DNA from: Crocinitomicaceae bacterium
Lineage (GTDB): Bacteria > Bacteroidota > Bacteroidia > Flavobacteriales_D > Crocinitomicaceae
Direction: 5' to 3'
Length of the DNA: 64,000 nucleotides
NCBI GenBank assembly: GCA_016709005.1
Contig: JADJEU010000010.1
Span: 30,170 to 94,169 of the forward strand
The notes under the pieces: model-generated
Told to the model about the DNA's origin: nothing
Database searches by the model: none
Seen by the model: the letters and a program-made list of their open reading frames with translations, nothing else
Shown here: positions 45,478 through 55,848 of the stretch, piece after piece
How positions within the stretch are numbered: the first letter of the stretch is position 1
Layout of the letters: each line of letters begins with the position of its first letter
Program-made: the position numbers and the translations under genes

Positions 45478-45496
45478 GTCTTTAATTTTAAAATTT

Positions 45497-46339
45497 TTAT
45501 TTTTTCCGAAGCTTAATAAATTTATCCGTCTTATCATTTTCGATTAATACGGTCAAATTGTAATGTGCAATTTTCCAAACTCCATTTTCTTTTTTGAGAA
45601 CACCGGTTCCTCTGCATTCTTCCATCCACGTGTCGAGTGATTCTTCAAACCAGGCAATGTCTTCACGCTCGTTCATATACCAGTTGCGCGAGTTTGTTTT
45701 AAAATCCCAGGTAGATTTTTTTTCAAAATAGGGCTGACAAAATTTTTCGAATTCTGCTTTTGTCCAGCGCTCGGTCGGATCTGTTCCTAAAAAAATAAAA
45801 TCAGCGCTCATAAAATCAAAGTAGGATTCAAACTGAAAAGTAGCAACATCGTTATGCCATTTATTCATCAGCTCATTTAACGAATTACTGATTGAAGATA
45901 CTCCGCTTGAGTTTGTGAATTTTGGTTTGAGTGCGCCAGAATATAGCGTCACAATTTTATAAGTGTCTGCTGATTTAATCCAGATTGCGTGATCAACTCC
46001 TGCAAATGAAAATTGATTGTCAATATAAAATGTAAAATAGACATCCACATAAACAAGACCCGTTTCCAAATCATTCACTTCAACTTTTGTAAAGTCTTCA
46101 CGATACTGACCCGATTTGAATTTTCTTAGCACTGGGCTAAAATCTTTCAGCGCTAAAGTTTCAATTCCATTTTCACCCACATGATGAAATTGAGCATCGG
46201 GTTGAAAATGATTAAAAAAGGCAACAGAGTCGCCTGCATTGAGATTTTTGAGAAGATTTTGGGTTTCTTGATAAAAATCAAACGATAACGAAACCTTAGG
46301 AAAAAGGGCAATCAGACAAACGAACAGGACTCTTTTCAT
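45497..46339 (-). CDS. Secreted protein with two NTF2/SnoaL-like domains
   Basis: A 280-residue exported protein with a signal peptide (residues 1-19). The mature part looks like two tandem copies of the cone-shaped NTF2/SnoaL fold: residues about 20-135 (FQPDAQFHHVGENG ... DHAIWIKSADTYKIVTLYSG) and about 150-275 (ESYFDFMSADFIFLGTDPTE ... GVLKKENGVWKIAHYNLTVL). The second ends with the W-K-I-x-H-Y strand typical of DUF4440. Such folds bind small molecules or catalyse simple reactions; none is shown here. It is followed after 19 bases by the ACMSD-like gene. Confidence 0.8.
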   Translation of the reverse strand: MKRVLFVCLIALFPKVSLSFDFYQETQNLLKNLNAGDSVAFFNHFQPDAQFHHVGENGIETLALKDFSPVLRKFKSGQYREDFTKVEVNDLETGLVYVDVYFTFYIDNQFSFAGVDHAIWIKSADTYKIVTLYSGALKPKFTNSSGVSSISNSLNELMNKWHNDVATFQFESYFDFMSADFIFLGTDPTERWTKAEFEKFCQPYFEKKSTWDFKTNSRNWYMNEREDIAWFEESLDTWMEECRGTGVLKKENGVWKIAHYNLTVLIENDKTDKFIKLRKK

Positions 46340-46373
46340 ACCATTTAACTCATTTATTAGCCAATTATCAACC

Positions 46374-46408
46374 TTGCCAACTTATTTAAGAAACATCTCT
46401 TATTTTTG
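46374..46408 (+). promoter_or_regulatory. Promoter of the M16 peptidase pair
   Basis: A perfect -7 octamer TATTTTTG (46401-46408) lies 22 bases before the ATG at 46431. A TTG at 46374-46376 gives a 24-base spacer, longer than usual, so the -33 element is uncertain. Confidence 0.5.
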
Positions 46409-46430
46409 TGGCTCATCAAAAATAGTCAGA

Positions 46431-47923
46431 ATGAAATTAAAATCTTTGGTTTTTCTGTTATTAGTCCTTTCTGCGACTGTTAACTTTGGACAAGACCGTA
46501 AAAAAATCGAATTCCTGAATACGATCTTCCAAACGGTATGCACGTGATTCTTCATGAAGATCACTCAACGCCAATAGTGGCTGTAACCATTATGTACCAC
46601 GTAGGTTCTAAAAATGAACGTGAAGGCAGAACTGGTTTTGCGCATTTCTTTGAGCATTTAATGTTTGAAGGAACTGAAAATATTGACAGACATCAATATG
46701 ATAAATATGTTGAAGGTGCTGGTGGAACGCTAAACGCAAACACTTCTCAAGACAGAACCTTCTATTATGAGATTTTGCCTTCAAATCAATTGGAGCTTGG
46801 AATCTGGTTAGAGTCTGAGCGTTTGCTCCACGCTAAAGTGGAAAACATTGGAATTGAAACACAGCGTGAAGTTGTTAAAGAAGAAAAACGTCAGCGTGTA
46901 GATAACCAGCCTTATGGTTCATTGATGTATGAGATTTTCAGAAGAGCATTCAATGAGCATCCATACAGATGGCAACCAATTGGAAGCATGGAGGATTTAG
47001 ATGCCGCTGAAGAAAATGATTATGTAAATTTTTACAGAACATTTTATGTGCCTCACAATGCAACACTATCTATTGCAGGCGATCTAAATTTAGAGCAAGC
47101 TAAAAAATGGATTGCTGCTTATTTTGGCACAATTCCAAACGGTGATAAACTAGATATCTACCGTGACAGAGAATTTTTGACCCTTGAAAAATTTCAGGCT
47201 AAATATGCTGAACAGTTAAAAGGCCGTGAAACGTCAAAAGATTTTTTAGGTGATTATGACGGTCAAATGTCAACAGAAGATTTTATCAAAAAATATTTCC
47301 CGACTGCAAGTGAAAAACCAAAAGCTATTCCGGTTCCAACTGTGAAAGAAGGCTTGCTAAAAGCTGAAATCCGCGATACCGTTTATGACAATATTCAACT
47401 TCCTGCAATTGCCTTGGCATACAGAACGCCAGAGTTGAATCACGCAGATCATTATGCAGTAGAGATGTTGTCAATGATTTTGTCTGATGGTAATAGTTCT
47501 CGTTTGAATAAAAATCTGGTTGAACAGCAGAAAGCTCTTTTTGCAGTTTCATTTCCTTTTCCATTAGAGGATCCGGGATTGGCTATCATGCTTGCAATTC
47601 CAAGTATGGGTGGTGACATGACGGAGCTTGAAAAAAACATCGATGCTGAAATTGAAAAATTACAGAACGAATTAATCTCAGATCAGGAATTTGAAAAATT
47701 GAGAAACATGATTGAAAGCAGTTTCATTACAGCTAATTCAACCATGGCAGGTATTGCTGAATCATTAGCTGATTACTACACATACAAAAAGAGTACAAAT
47801 TTGATCAATACAGAATTGGACAAATACATGGCTGTTACGAAAGCAGATATTCAACGTGTGGCTAAAGCGTACTTCATGAAGTCGAACAGAGTTGTACTTT
47901 ATTATTTGCCTAAAGAAGGTTAA
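46431..47923 (+). CDS. M16 zinc peptidase, catalytic subunit, 5' frameshift
   Basis: Periplasmic insulinase-family protease. The ATG at 46431 opens a signal peptide (MKLKSLVFLLLVLSATVNFG) whose frame ends at a TGA near 46547. The main frame reads IPEYDLPNG, then MHVILHEDHSTP, so one T is missing at 46512-46513. Restored, it is about 497 residues. The inverted zinc motif HFFEHLMFEG and the distal Glu in EVVKEEKRQ are intact, and M16C-type domains follow. It pairs with the next gene, 22 bases away, which lacks the zinc motif; such pairs work as heterodimers. Confidence 0.9.
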
Positions 47924-47945
47924 TCAAGCATTTTAAAGATAGTAT

Positions 47946-50078
47946 ATGAAAAAAATAGTTTCAATAATCGCACTTATCGGTTTGACACTTTCTGGCTTTG
48001 CTCAGGTTGACCGCTCTACGGCTCCAAAACCACAGCCGAATCCTGTAATTAAAATTGCAATTCCGGATGCCATTACCATTGACAACGGTCTAAAAGTAAT
48101 TGTGGTTGAAAATCACAAATTACCAAAAGTTTCATTCCAGCTTTTTATCGATTATCCAACAACTGCAGAACAAGACAAAGCAGGTTTAGGACAAATCTTT
48201 TCTGAGTTATTGGCTTGTGGAACAACAACCATGACCAAGGATGTATTCGATCAAAAAATCGATTATATCGGTGCAAGTATTTCAACCAATCCACGCGGCT
48301 TTTTTGCTTCGTCGTTGAAAAAACACACGCCTCAATTGTTAGCGCTTTTGAGTGACATGATTTTGAATCCTGCTTTTCCACAAGAAGATTTTGAGCGATT
48401 AAAATCACAAACGCTGGATAACCTTGCGTCACTTTCTACAGATGCAAGTGCGATGTCTTCTATCGTGAGCGGAGTCGTTAATTATGGTACTGAACATCCT
48501 TATGGCGAAGTAAGCACAGAAGAAACAATCAATGCAATTACAGTGGATGACATCAAAGCGCATTATGCTAAATTCTTCATTCCTAATTACGCTTATTTGG
48601 TGATTGTTGGAGATGTAACTCAAGCTGAAGCAAAAGGTTATGTTGATCAATATTTTGCAAAATGGCAAAAAGGGGCTGAGATTAAAAAACCGGTTTATAC
48701 TTTGCCAAAACCAATTGGAAACAATGTCTATTTTGTGGATAAACCAGGTGCTGTTCAAAGTGTAATCAATGTAACACACACCGTGAATTTGCAACCAGGA
48801 CATTCGGATGAAATTGTACTTTCTGTATTGAACGGAATTTTAGGTGGTGGAAGTTTTTCTGCTCGTCTAATGGCAAACCTGCGTGAAGATAAAGCATACA
48901 CCTACGGTTGTTATTCATCAATTTCAAGTGATCCAATGATTGGTTCATTTTCTGCTGGTGGAAGTTTCAGAAATGAAGTAACTGATAGCGCACTCACTCA
49001 AATTCTTTTTGAAATCGATAAGATCAGCAAAAATATGGTGACTGATGAAGAGCTAACCTTGGTGAAAAGTTCAATGACGGGTGCTTTTGCACGTGCATTG
49101 GAAAGACCAGAAACAGTTGCTCGTTTTGCACTCAATACAATCCGCTACAATTTGCCTAAAGATTACTATTCAAATTATTTAATGAATCTTGAAAAAGTAA
49201 CCAAAGAAGATTTGTTGCGCGTTGCAAAACAATATTTGAAACCAGCAGCGATGAATATTGTAGTTGTAGGAAATCAGGAAATAGCTGAAAAACTTAAAGT
49301 GTTTGATGCGTCCAATGCAATTCACTACAAAGATTATTACGGCAGAGATAAAGCGCAATTGAAATCTGTTGCTTCAGGAGTGACGTTGCAAACAGTTGTA
49401 GACACATACCTCTACAAAACATTTATGGTAACTGACAAAGCTGCCTACGATGCTAAAATGACAAAAATCCAATTTATCCAAACTACACACAAAGGTGAAA
49501 TTGCCGGAATGGATGGAAGTCTTTTTATGACAGCTTACAGAGGTGCACCAAACAAATCAGCATCCATAACAAAAGTGGTAAGTCCTGAAATGACTGCTGT
49601 AGTTTCGAAAGAATATTTTGATGGAACAGCTGGTGGAAGTTTTGCAATGGGTCAGGGAACTAAAAAATTAGAAGGAGATGATCTTGCTAAAAAAATGAAA
49701 CCTTCTTTCCCATATTCGCAAGCTTATTATTTAACAGATGAAACATTGGTTGTTGAACTGATGGGCATTGATGTGATTGATGGAAAAGAATATTACAAAG
49801 TAAAAGTTGCTTCAAAAGGAGAAACCGATTTTGGTTACGAATTTTACAGCGTTGAAACTGGTTTGCTTGAGCGCGAAGAAATGTATACAACCGATGAAAA
49901 CGGTGAAGCTACAAGCATGATCATGACTTATTCAGATTTCAAAGACACAGGCAGCGGCATGTACGTTCCATACATTATGGAAATGAACGCAGGTGGACAA
50001 ATTATTAAGTTCACATTGACTGAAATGATTGTAAAGAAAAAAGCAAAATCAGCTGCGTTTACTGGATCGTTTGATTAG
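47946..50078 (+). CDS. M16 peptidase family, non-catalytic partner
   Basis: A 710-residue secreted protein with signal peptide (MKKIVSIIALIGLTLSGFAQ). Two M16 domains follow (about 40-250 and 255-440), with VEDNGLKVIVVENHKLPKV-like opening. At the zinc position the usual HxxEH reads LGQIFSELLACG, so it cannot bind zinc. Residues about 470-705 are an additional beta-rich domain. It would complete the substrate chamber for the catalytic subunit encoded just upstream. A terminator follows. Confidence 0.92.
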   Translation: MKKIVSIIALIGLTLSGFAQVDRSTAPKPQPNPVIKIAIPDAITIDNGLKVIVVENHKLPKVSFQLFIDYPTTAEQDKAGLGQIFSELLACGTTTMTKDVFDQKIDYIGASISTNPRGFFASSLKKHTPQLLALLSDMILNPAFPQEDFERLKSQTLDNLASLSTDASAMSSIVSGVVNYGTEHPYGEVSTEETINAITVDDIKAHYAKFFIPNYAYLVIVGDVTQAEAKGYVDQYFAKWQKGAEIKKPVYTLPKPIGNNVYFVDKPGAVQSVINVTHTVNLQPGHSDEIVLSVLNGILGGGSFSARLMANLREDKAYTYGCYSSISSDPMIGSFSAGGSFRNEVTDSALTQILFEIDKISKNMVTDEELTLVKSSMTGAFARALERPETVARFALNTIRYNLPKDYYSNYLMNLEKVTKEDLLRVAKQYLKPAAMNIVVVGNQEIAEKLKVFDASNAIHYKDYYGRDKAQLKSVASGVTLQTVVDTYLYKTFMVTDKAAYDAKMTKIQFIQTTHKGEIAGMDGSLFMTAYRGAPNKSASITKVVSPEMTAVVSKEYFDGTAGGSFAMGQGTKKLEGDDLAKKMKPSFPYSQAYYLTDETLVVELMGIDVIDGKEYYKVKVASKGETDFGYEFYSVETGLLEREEMYTTDENGEATSMIMTYSDFKDTGSGMYVPYIMEMNAGGQIIKFTLTEMIVKKKAKSAAFTGSFD

Positions 50079-50100
50079 TATTTGATTTAGAAAATTTTGA

Positions 50101-50130
50101 AAAGCCGTTTCGAAAGAAGCGGCTTTTTTT
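50101..50130 (+). terminator. Terminator of the M16 operon (repeat copy 1)
   Basis: AAAGCCG-TTTC and GAAG-CGGCTTT pair around GAAA, followed by a T run. The 32 bases from 50101 are identical to those from 56695 (see findings). The gap 50131-50349 that follows shows no gene, RNA or clear promoter. Confidence 0.9.
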
Positions 50131-50349
50131 ATGATGTTAATTTTCGTAGTCCTTGTCAAATTCTTTTTGAGAACTGGTTTGATCCTATAACCGTCTCCAT
50201 TCGTTTTAAAGCAGGATCAATTTGACCATGAATGTAATTGTTGCATGTTGTATTGTGTTTGATTTACAATCATTTAAAGTATCAAAAAAGTGCTGGTGTA
50301 GAAAAAAATCCATATATTCATTTCTGTAAATCTTAAAAACCCAAAAAAA

Positions 50350-51387
50350 ATGAATTCACTTTTTGTCCGCCAATTTATTTCTAAAAAATTAAATTTTGTC
50401 ATCACTTTTTTTTTGATATCTGCAGCCTTTTTTGCCGGTGCTCAGAACCCAACCGTCATTAACGATTCGTTGGTAATTAACAACAGGGTTTACGCAAGGG
50501 AAAATTTGATTGTTGATCAAGAGGCCAAGTTTAAGCAGGATATTAAAGTATTAGGTACGGCTAGGATGTTTGGAGATCTTAAAGTTGACGGAGATCTGAG
50601 AGTAGATGGAACCACTAGGCTGAACGGTAGTGTAAAAATGGAAAATTTGGATTCCATTGCAGTAATAGATTCTACCATGACCTTTCTGGTGATGATGCCA
50701 AATGGGCAACTCAAGAAGGGTACCTTTGCAACGATGGCTGAGCAAATGTATGAACTCAGTCTTTGCCCTACAGGTGATATTGAAAATCCAATGTGGGCAA
50801 ATGGTGTAAATAAAATATTTTCAGCATGCCCGCAAGTTAAGGTAGGAATTGGTAATAATGCACCCGAGCATAAACTTCATGTTACTGGAACGAGCTACTC
50901 GACAAGATTTCTTGCTGGAAATGTCAATGGCGACTTTAATGCTATGATAAATGGCTTCTCAAGCAGCAATCAGGATTTAGTTGAAATCGGCACTTATAAC
51001 AATACAACTAACAGTTCTACAGTAAGATTTAAAATTCAAAATGATGGCACTGTTTACGCCAAGGAAATATGGGTTAAACCTATTGCCGATTTTCCTGATT
51101 ATGTTTTTGATGACGATTATCAGCTAATTTCTTTGTTTGATTTGGAAAAATTTATCGAGATAAACGGGCACTTACCAAAAATGCCATCGGCGGACCACGT
51201 ATCAAAATTTGGAATGAGTTTAAGTGAAATACAAATGCTCACGGTTGAAAAAATAGAAGAATTAACCCTTTATGCTATTAGCCAAAATAAGAAAATCGAG
51301 GAGCTACAAACTCAAAATGAACTGCTCAAAGAGGAGCTCAATCAAATTCAGAATGACATAGAAGAAATAAAAAAGTCACTGAAATAA
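50350..51387 (+). CDS. Secreted fibre-like protein with coiled-coil C-terminus
   Basis: A 345-residue exported protein. After the signal peptide (residues 1-31) a beta-repeat region runs as KVDGDLRVDGTTRLNGSVKM, then a tail-fibre-like segment KVGIGNNAPEHKLHVTGTSY and DGTVYAKEIWVKPIADFPDY. The conserved block YVFDDDYQLISLFDLEKFIE, NGHLPKMPSADHVSKFGMSL and a long coiled coil close it. This C-terminal pattern recurs in Bacteroidota proteins that end like phage tail-fibre chaperone domains. It probably trimerises at the surface. It stands ten bases before the T9SS hydrolase gene. Confidence 0.8.
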   Translation: MNSLFVRQFISKKLNFVITFFLISAAFFAGAQNPTVINDSLVINNRVYARENLIVDQEAKFKQDIKVLGTARMFGDLKVDGDLRVDGTTRLNGSVKMENLDSIAVIDSTMTFLVMMPNGQLKKGTFATMAEQMYELSLCPTGDIENPMWANGVNKIFSACPQVKVGIGNNAPEHKLHVTGTSYSTRFLAGNVNGDFNAMINGFSSSNQDLVEIGTYNNTTNSSTVRFKIQNDGTVYAKEIWVKPIADFPDYVFDDDYQLISLFDLEKFIEINGHLPKMPSADHVSKFGMSLSEIQMLTVEKIEELTLYAISQNKKIEELQTQNELLKEELNQIQNDIEEIKKSLK

Positions 51388-51397
51388 ATCCTGAGTT

Positions 51398-54340
51398 ATG
51401 CGCAATTTTATTCTTGTTACAATAATTTTTGTTTCCAATTCGCTTTCTGCTCAGGATACCATGAAATTCTATGACAGGGTAGAGTACATGGACTATATTT
51501 TTGGAAATTTGTCAGATTCGTTGATCGATACAGGATTCCTACTTGATCGTAATTCAGAACTCGATTCAAATTGGAGGAGATATGAGTTAGTGGCGAACCG
51601 GCTGAGAACGACCCAAGTTTATGAGGATTGGTTTAGTCTATTTCAAATTCTCTCAAATTCTGAAATGGATAGCGCTGATATGGAATTGCCATCGGCAGAG
51701 AGTATCTTGTATCCTTTTTACAAAAGTATTTACACGCAGGAACCTGCTGTAAATGGCTTAAGGTTGCCAATCGCGATTTTAGATTTTAAAGTAAATAAAT
51801 TTACAAATGATGCCTTAGAAGAGGAATACATACTTTTTGAAGACAATCAATTTTCCGAAGGATCCAATGCGGAATTAGGAATAGAGACGAGTGAATTGTT
51901 TTGTGCCGTTCCTTTTGCTGATTCGATTTTCTTTACGGACTTTTGGCTAGTTTTTGACGCCGATTATATTCACACTAATCGCAACAGAACTGTTGATTTT
52001 ATAGAGGTAAGATTAGGAGAGGAAAGTTTTACGCTCTATGAAAATGATGAAATTAATTTAAGTCCATATTTAGAAAGCGAAAACAAGATTTTTCTGACGA
52101 TTCATTATACAGACGGCATAACAGTTATTAATTCCTCCTTCAATCTTGACTATGCGGTACCTAACAGAAATTTAACGGATGACTTTCAAAGTGAAATCGA
52201 TTTTTTTGACGAAGTTGGGTCCATTGGGGATGATCCCATGTTGCGTTATGGAGTGATGTTTGGTTGTGGTAATTTTACCACTAAATTTAAAAAGCCGGCA
52301 ATTTTTGTAGCTGGTTATGGAGCCAGTATTCCGGATCAACTCTTTGACTATAATTTAGAAGGTTTGCAGTACTTGGTGCATAACAGCTGTGTAGATTATT
52401 TTCATAAATTTAATATCGACCATGTACTTGATTCCTTATTAAATACCGGGCATGACGTTGTTATTGTAAGATTTATTGAACCCCTTGAAAGTATTATGGA
52501 AGGCGGTGACCGACTTGAGATTTTATTAAATCAAATAAATGCAGAGAAATTTTCAAACGGCTCGTATATTGAAAACATTATTACTGGCTACAGTGCGGGT
52601 GGTTTGTGCGTGCGCTATACATTGGACAAAATGGAGTATAAACATTTAAACCAAGGCGCTCCAAACCCACACACAAAATTGTATATCTCTTTTGAGGGAG
52701 AACAAGCAGGAGCTAATGTAGCCCTCGGTGGTCAACATGCGCTTGACTTTATGTTTCATTTTTCTCTGGATCCAATGAATGCCTTTCTACATTACATTGC
52801 AGATTGTGAACAAAGCAGACAGCTTGCCAAATATTTTTATACAGAGACGGGGAAATATTTAGAAGTTGATGGAGATGTCCAAACATCTTCGTATGGGCAA
52901 GGTGCACATCAAGATCGATTGGATATGTTTACTGCCTTTGAGGTAACCTATGCAACAAGCAAACAAACTCAAAAATATGGCTATACGGGATATCCAGCAT
53001 TTCCGCGAATAGTATGCATTACAAACGGCTCACGAACCACGCAGTATACAGATTTTTATGGTTCTACCGAATACAACCAAAACAGTCCCTATCTATTTAT
53101 TCCCGGACACGTCATCCTTAATCATACCTTTGGCCCCAATTCCTACTTTGCAAAATTTATAAGTAACCATCATTTATGGGGCACCGAATCCACTGCGCCT
53201 GGTTTAGCCGTTTTTGGTTACACCCATTCTAATTTTTGGGGACAAACACAACTCATGCTGCGTTATAATACCGATAACTACGCATTAATTCTTGACAACG
53301 CACCTGGTGGTTTTATTGGCGGGGAACCCGACCCTGTAAGTTTGGTTTTTACCAATTTCAAAAAAGCTGCAATTGATTTTTCGTTAGACCATTTTGACTA
53401 CAAACCCAATTGTTTTACGCCTTTAGTTTTTACACTTGATATTCGCAATTATGATCCCGTTGCAAATAAATACCAAATGCATTATGATTTGCAAGATGAA
53501 GGTTTGATGTTTGTCGGTTATGATAACTTTGGTATTCCTTTACAGTCAGATTTTTTTGGTTATCCTGTTTTAGGACATCCAAATGATCATTTTGCTATTA
53601 CTCCTTTTGAAGCCATTTATGCCGATGAGTACAATGCTACCCACATCAGTTCACTCAATGTTTTTGGTGTTGACGATGATGTGGATGAGGACAATTTATT
53701 TACAGCAGGACATCCCACTACGCGTGCTTTTATGCTGAACGAAATGCAATATTTTAATGTATATCTTCAAAACTACAAGGTGGGTTGGAATACCACAACT
53801 GCGCTCGAGTATAAAGCAACTTATGAAGCAACCAACATGATTTTAATCGGCAAAAATGTGACTCCACGTACCGATGTTCAGCCCTACGAAATTTTACAAA
53901 ACGGGAATATTACCTGTTATGCACCAGAGGGCATACATATTACAGATGGTTTTCATGTAGCTGAAGGCGGCGTTTTTCATGCGTATATTGCTTTGCCTGG
54001 ATATTTTATTCATCAACCCTGCGGCAATAATCACGCACCATTGGCCGGTGGTGAGGATAATGACCCTGAACCATCTCAACAAGGGCATGATGAAACACAA
54101 ATTGAGCAAGATCAGGATTTTTCAATTTACCCAAATCCAAGTACTGGTGAAGTGAATGTGATTATACCAGTTTCAAACGGAACATATGCCCTTTATATTT
54201 TTGATCTAAGAGGTCAACTAGTTTACAATTCTGTTTCTCCCGAATCTAATTCAATTAACCTTTTGTTGCCCGCAGGCGTTTATATAGTAAGTCTAACCAG
54301 CCAAACCGGTACCAAGAACAAAAAATTAATTGTGCAATAG
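51398..54340 (+). CDS. T9SS-exported alpha/beta-hydrolase-like protein
   Basis: A 980-residue exported protein: signal peptide, an unrecognised N-terminal part (about 20-300), then an alpha/beta-hydrolase domain. It opens KPAIFVAGYGASIPDQLFDY, has the nucleophile elbow GYSAGGLCVRYTLDKME and a lipase/PGAP1-like LYISFEGEQAGANVALGGQ. A 3-coathanger-type region (ILQNGNITCYAPEGIHITDG) and a T9SS type A domain (FSIYPNPSTGEVNV to KKLIVQ) finish it. It would act on esters or lipids at the surface. The catalytic Ser is clear; Asp and His were not assigned. It is two bases from the lipoprotein gene downstream. Confidence 0.85.
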   Translation: MRNFILVTIIFVSNSLSAQDTMKFYDRVEYMDYIFGNLSDSLIDTGFLLDRNSELDSNWRRYELVANRLRTTQVYEDWFSLFQILSNSEMDSADMELPSAESILYPFYKSIYTQEPAVNGLRLPIAILDFKVNKFTNDALEEEYILFEDNQFSEGSNAELGIETSELFCAVPFADSIFFTDFWLVFDADYIHTNRNRTVDFIEVRLGEESFTLYENDEINLSPYLESENKIFLTIHYTDGITVINSSFNLDYAVPNRNLTDDFQSEIDFFDEVGSIGDDPMLRYGVMFGCGNFTTKFKKPAIFVAGYGASIPDQLFDYNLEGLQYLVHNSCVDYFHKFNIDHVLDSLLNTGHDVVIVRFIEPLESIMEGGDRLEILLNQINAEKFSNGSYIENIITGYSAGGLCVRYTLDKMEYKHLNQGAPNPHTKLYISFEGEQAGANVALGGQHALDFMFHFSLDPMNAFLHYIADCEQSRQLAKYFYTETGKYLEVDGDVQTSSYGQGAHQDRLDMFTAFEVTYATSKQTQKYGYTGYPAFPRIVCITNGSRTTQYTDFYGSTEYNQNSPYLFIPGHVILNHTFGPNSYFAKFISNHHLWGTESTAPGLAVFGYTHSNFWGQTQLMLRYNTDNYALILDNAPGGFIGGEPDPVSLVFTNFKKAAIDFSLDHFDYKPNCFTPLVFTLDIRNYDPVANKYQMHYDLQDEGLMFVGYDNFGIPLQSDFFGYPVLGHPNDHFAITPFEAIYADEYNATHISSLNVFGVDDDVDEDNLFTAGHPTTRAFMLNEMQYFNVYLQNYKVGWNTTTALEYKATYEATNMILIGKNVTPRTDVQPYEILQNGNITCYAPEGIHITDGFHVAEGGVFHAYIALPGYFIHQPCGNNHAPLAGGEDNDPEPSQQGHDETQIEQDQDFSIYPNPSTGEVNVIIPVSNGTYALYIFDLRGQLVYNSVSPESNSINLLLPAGVYIVSLTSQTGTKNKKLIVQ

Positions 54341-54881
54341 CTATGAAAATAATACCAATACTATTAATAAGTCTGTGTTTTGTTGCGTGCAAAGAAGAAA
54401 ACAGCAAAAAATATACCCAGGTTAAGGTGAATATAGCAAATTATATCAGTGGTGTACCTATTGAAGACATTACCTGTGCTGTTTATGAACAAGATGCTCT
54501 AGGTAATAGTACCAAGCTTTTTTCTTCAGTAACAACAAATGGCCAATTTGAATATAATTTTTTGGCCAAAAAGAATAAAACCTATTTCATGACTTGTTCA
54601 ATTGACTTGGAAAAATATAAAATGATTCAATTTTTTCAATATGTTGATTTGGACAAGTACCAGATGAATCATTTTGACTTTACTTTAGTTGAATACGCCT
54701 ACCTCAATATAAATATGATTAATACAAATTGTGAGAATGAAAATGCTGAGATGCGATTCAGATATTTTTTACCGAAACCAGGATATACAGAATATGTCTA
54801 TGGTCAAACTATATATATATTAAATGCATATTGGGATGATTCGGATTCACCTTGGGATGGATGTATTAACCTTGTCGGAGG

Positions 54882-55848
54882 TGAGATTACCCAGAAAACG
54901 GGAAGGCTCGTGAAATCATATTATTTACAAGGGTATTAAACCTTTCTTCATTCTTCTTGTAGTTGAATTTGAAAGCAATTTCATTCAAGTATTCCTGAAA
55001 ATATTTGATAGATATTTTGTGATAAGATCCTATGATCGCTCTTTTCAGAATTCCCCAAAACCCTTCAATCGTGTTGGTATGAAAGCGGCCTTTAGTAAAT
55101 ATCTTCTTGTCATGATTTAATATGATGTGATCCTTGTAGACATTTCCTATTCCAAAGTATCCTCCAAAACCATCAGTCACTACTGTACTTTCTTTGGCTA
55201 TTGATTGACATAAAATAGGTTTGATTTCTTCGCCCCAGGCCTTCTTTAGGACTCGTAGTATAATTTTGCCTTCACGTTGCTGCATTCCTAGCACGGGTGT
55301 TTTATGTTGCATACCCGCAGGAAAATAATTTTTCTTTTTCTTATATGATTTATGCATCTTGGTCATACTTCCACCAACGTAGGTTTCATCAATTTCCACA
55401 ATTCCTTTGAGCAGGTTAGTTTCTTCCATTGCAGTCCTGATTCTTCTTTGTAAAAACCAAGCTGTATCTTTATTTACATCTAAGTGACGAGACAATTCCA
55501 ATGATGAAATCCCTTTTTTCGCACCAACTATTATAAAAATTGCAGTGAACCATTTTTTCAAAGGCAATTTGGTTGATTCAAAAACTGTTCCCACCAAAAC
55601 GCTAAAGCTGCGATTGCAGTTTAGACATTTGTGTCTTCTTTCGATTGCTACGGAAGAAACCTTTGTGCAATTGCAATAAGGGCAAAGTGGTTTTGAATTC
55701 CAACGGATTTTTTCTAAATGATTAATACACTTTTCTTGTGTATCAAAATTCTCTAAGAGAGTTACTAAGTCCATGTTTCGATTTTTTATCAAAACACATT
55801 CTGTAAATCGTAATCTACTTACGATCTCCCTTTATCTGGGTAATCTCA
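54882..55848 (-). mobile_element. IS1595-family insertion sequence
   Basis: A complete 967-base element. The terminal inverted repeats start TGAGATTACCCAGA at both ends and match in 20 of the first 22 positions. An 8-base target duplication GTCGGAGG flanks it (54874-54881 and 55849-55856), the size usual for IS1595. It contains one transposase gene on the minus strand. Near-perfect ends and target duplication suggest a recent insertion. Confidence 0.95.
54887..55774 (-). CDS. IS1595/ISXO2-like transposase
   Basis: A 295-residue DDE transposase from the ATG at 55774 (a TTG upstream is less likely). It has an N-terminal zinc ribbon (CPYC ... CLNC at about residues 32-57), the LPLKKWFTAIFIIVGAKKG helix region and the ISXO2 catalytic core IDETYVGGS, VVTDGFGGY and HTNTIEGFWGILKRAI. 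It appears intact, so the element may still be active. The stop codon lies inside the left inverted repeat. Confidence 0.95.
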   Translation of the reverse strand: MDLVTLLENFDTQEKCINHLEKIRWNSKPLCPYCNCTKVSSVAIERRHKCLNCNRSFSVLVGTVFESTKLPLKKWFTAIFIIVGAKKGISSLELSRHLDVNKDTAWFLQRRIRTAMEETNLLKGIVEIDETYVGGSMTKMHKSYKKKKNYFPAGMQHKTPVLGMQQREGKIILRVLKKAWGEEIKPILCQSIAKESTVVTDGFGGYFGIGNVYKDHIILNHDKKIFTKGRFHTNTIEGFWGILKRAIIGSYHKISIKYFQEYLNEIAFKFNYKKNEERFNTLVNNMISRAFPFSG

